NCBI GenBank assembly: GCA_002292015.1
Contig: DBBD01000058.1
Location: 1 to 7,028 of the forward strand
Length of the DNA stretch: 7,028 nucleotides
Origin: Firmicutes bacterium UBA993
GTDB lineage: Bacteria > Bacillota > Dethiobacteria > DTU022
Direction of reading: 5' to 3'
Below the pieces are notes generated by a model. The model worked only from the letters and a program-made list of their open reading frames with translations, was not told the DNA's origin and searched no databases. Of this stretch, positions 5,680-7,028 are shown in pieces. The position numbers were made by a program, and so were the translations under genes. The number at the start of each line of letters is the position of its first letter. Position 1 is the first letter of the stretch.

Positions 5680-5709
5680 TTGCTTTAAGGCCATTTAGGC
5701 CGGTAAGAT
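5680..5709 (+). promoter_or_regulatory. Weak candidate promoter for rpoN
   Basis: TTGCTT (5680-5685) and TAAGAT (5704-5709) are separated by 18 bases, matching the sigma-A consensus at 3/6 and 4/6 positions. The spacer contains a GGCC-ATTTA-GGCC dyad (5689-5701). I found no TGGC/TTGC pair at -24/-12 spacing, so there is no sign of sigma-54 autoregulation. Read-through from whiA is the alternative. Confidence 0.25.
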
Positions 5710-5732
5710 TTAAAAAGGCAGGAGCAGGTTCC

Positions 5733-7028
5733 ATGAAGATTGATTACAACCTGAAACTTGAGCAAAACCAAAAGCTAATCATAACGCCTGAGCTGAAGCT
5801 GGCGATTACTCTTTTGCAGTATTCCTCCCTGGAGCTGATCGAGCACATTGAACAAGAGCTTCTGGAAAATCCCGTCCTGGAGATCCAGGAAAATCCGGAG
5901 CCGGAAAAGGAGCGGGAGAAAGAGGCGGAAGAGCTGGAAACAGCGGAAGCGGGCGAAGCAGCAGCTGCCGGTACTGCCGACGATCTGCCCTGGGAAGAGT
6001 ATTTTCGTGATATGGATCTCGACAACAGCTACTACGCGCCTGCTCGTTCGCAGGTGGCGACGGAACAGCACCCGACGGTAGAAAACTGTGCCGGCCTGGG
6101 CGGCTCTATGCTGGAGGATCTTTGCGGCCAGCTGCGAATGCTCGACCTCTTGCCGGAGCAATTTGCCAATGCTGCATACCTGGCTGGAAACCTTGACCAT
6201 AACGGGTACCTCCAGGGAGAGTTGGAAGAACTGGCTACAGTGATTGATGCCGAACCGGCTGCCCTGGAAGCGGCGTTAAAGATCATCCAGCGTCTTGAAC
6301 CGGCAGGGATCGGTTGCCGCAACCTGCAGGAGTGTCTTTCGTTGCAGCTGAGGCGGTTGGATAAACCGCCGGCCCTGGTAGTTGAGATTGTCAGCAATTA
6401 TCTTCCAGCAGCAGCTGATGGCCGTTACCGCTACCTGGCCGGGCGCCTTGGCTGTGATGAAGAAGTTATCAAGGACGCGGTCGCTTTTATCCGCACCCTT
6501 AACCCGAAGCCGGGCAGCATCTTCGGCGATGGCGATGAAACTCGCACTATCGTGCCGGATCTAATCGTTGAAAAAGTTGACGGCCAGTACGTGGTAATGT
6601 CCAGCGACAACGGCATCCCGCAGCTGACAGTCAGCCCATTCTACCGGAAGATCCTGAAAGACGATGCCGGTGATGAGCAGCTTTCGAGCTTTATCAAGTC
6701 GAAAATTGAGAAAGCTTGTTGGCTGATCCGCAGTATCGAACAGCGGAGGATGACCCTCTTTCGGGTTGCCCAGCAGATCGTGCAGATTCAGGAAGCTTTT
6801 TTAGAGCACGGTATCAAGCACCACAAACCGCTCACGTTAAAAGAGGTGGCTGCTAACATCGGGGTTCACGAATCAACAGTAAGCCGCGCCACTGCCAACA
6901 AGTATATCCAGACCCCCAAGGGTCTTTACCCCTTAAAGTTTTTCTTCTCCGGCGGCCTTGCCGGGGCCGGCGGGGTGGATTATTCCTCGCAGGCGATCAA
7001 AACTTACCTGCGGGAACTGATCGATGCG
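5733..7028 (+). CDS. rpoN: RNA polymerase sigma-54 factor, 3' end beyond the window
   Basis: Sigma-54 directs RNA polymerase to -24/-12 promoters that need an AAA+ activator, often for nitrogen, carbon or redox genes. The 432 visible residues run open to the window edge; full proteins are about 460-480. Region I, which binds activators, is MKIDYNLKLEQNQKL with ITPELKLAITLLQYSSLEL (17-35) and ELLENPVLEI (42-51). A Glu/Ala-rich acidic region II follows (about 53-95). The core-binding domain includes NLDHNGYL (153-160), LEPAGIGCRNLQECL (188-202) and LNPKPG (256-261). The DNA-binding part has a helix-turn-helix TLKEVAANIGVHESTVSRAT (368-387), then YIQTPKGLYPLKFFF (391-405). The RpoN box that reads the -24 element lies past the end. 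ATG 5733 follows GGAG (5721-5724). It is 120 bases after whiA on the same strand. Confidence 0.97.
   Translation, partial: MKIDYNLKLEQNQKLIITPELKLAITLLQYSSLELIEHIEQELLENPVLEIQENPEPEKEREKEAEELETAEAGEAAAAGTADDLPWEEYFRDMDLDNSYYAPARSQVATEQHPTVENCAGLGGSMLEDLCGQLRMLDLLPEQFANAAYLAGNLDHNGYLQGELEELATVIDAEPAALEAALKIIQRLEPAGIGCRNLQECLSLQLRRLDKPPALVVEIVSNYLPAAADGRYRYLAGRLGCDEEVIKDAVAFIRTLNPKPGSIFGDGDETRTIVPDLIVEKVDGQYVVMSSDNGIPQLTVSPFYRKILKDDAGDEQLSSFIKSKIEKACWLIRSIEQRRMTLFRVAQQIVQIQEAFLEHGIKHHKPLTLKEVAANIGVHESTVSRATANKYIQTPKGLYPLKFFFSGGLAGAGGVDYSSQAIKTYLRELIDA

Noticed and set aside
5655..5690. Sigma-54 promoter in front of rpoN
   Set aside because: GG and GC elements near 5667 and 5682 are 13 bases apart, not the 10 required.
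5744..6397. Several long minus- and plus-strand ORFs inside rpoN
   Set aside because: They are Ser- or Arg-rich shadows of a clear, full-frame sigma-54 coding sequence.

Overview
The window looks like chromosomal DNA from a Gram-positive anaerobe, most likely a Firmicute of the Clostridia. The main grounds are an intact WhiA, a RapZ/YvcJ-type P-loop protein directly upstream of it, strong GGAGG-type ribosome binding sites, GTG/TTG starts, and a TRAP transporter beside a sigma-54 gene. Base composition is moderate, and AT-richer between about 1900 and 2360. The lineage is inferred from gene content, not measured.

Left half, minus strand (2213 down to 1). Reading in the direction of transcription, there is first a broken remnant of an unrecognised protein (2213-1970, one apparent extra T). 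Next is a 56-residue FmdB-type zinc-ribbon protein (1858-1688). About 300 bases follow with a possible promoter and a 10-bp palindrome. Then comes a TRAP-transporter solute-binding lipoprotein (dctP, 1383-313), and finally the first 69 residues of the small TRAP membrane subunit (dctQ, 207 to the window edge). DctP captures a solute, probably a carboxylate, outside the membrane and passes it to the DctQ/DctM permease. The large subunit DctM should lie beyond base 1.

Right half, plus strand (2362 to 7028). A stand-alone flavodoxin-domain protein (2362-2784) is followed by a 173-base gap rich in short inverted repeats. Then comes a tightly packed cluster: a Cof-type HAD phosphatase, rapZ and whiA (3 and 18 bases apart). 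After a 120-base gap lies rpoN (sigma-54), which runs off the window and lacks its C-terminal RpoN box here. In many Firmicutes the order is rapZ-yvcK-whiA. Here yvcK is absent, and rpoN sits where crh or another gene often lies.

The two gene clusters diverge from the region 2214-2361. No tRNA, rRNA, riboswitch, CRISPR array, insertion sequence or phage gene was seen. I found no convincing novel system. The points most worth a second look are the small zinc-ribbon gene, the frameshifted remnant, the missing yvcK, and two perfect TGTCGAA (Spo0A-box-like) sites, both of which fall between genes.
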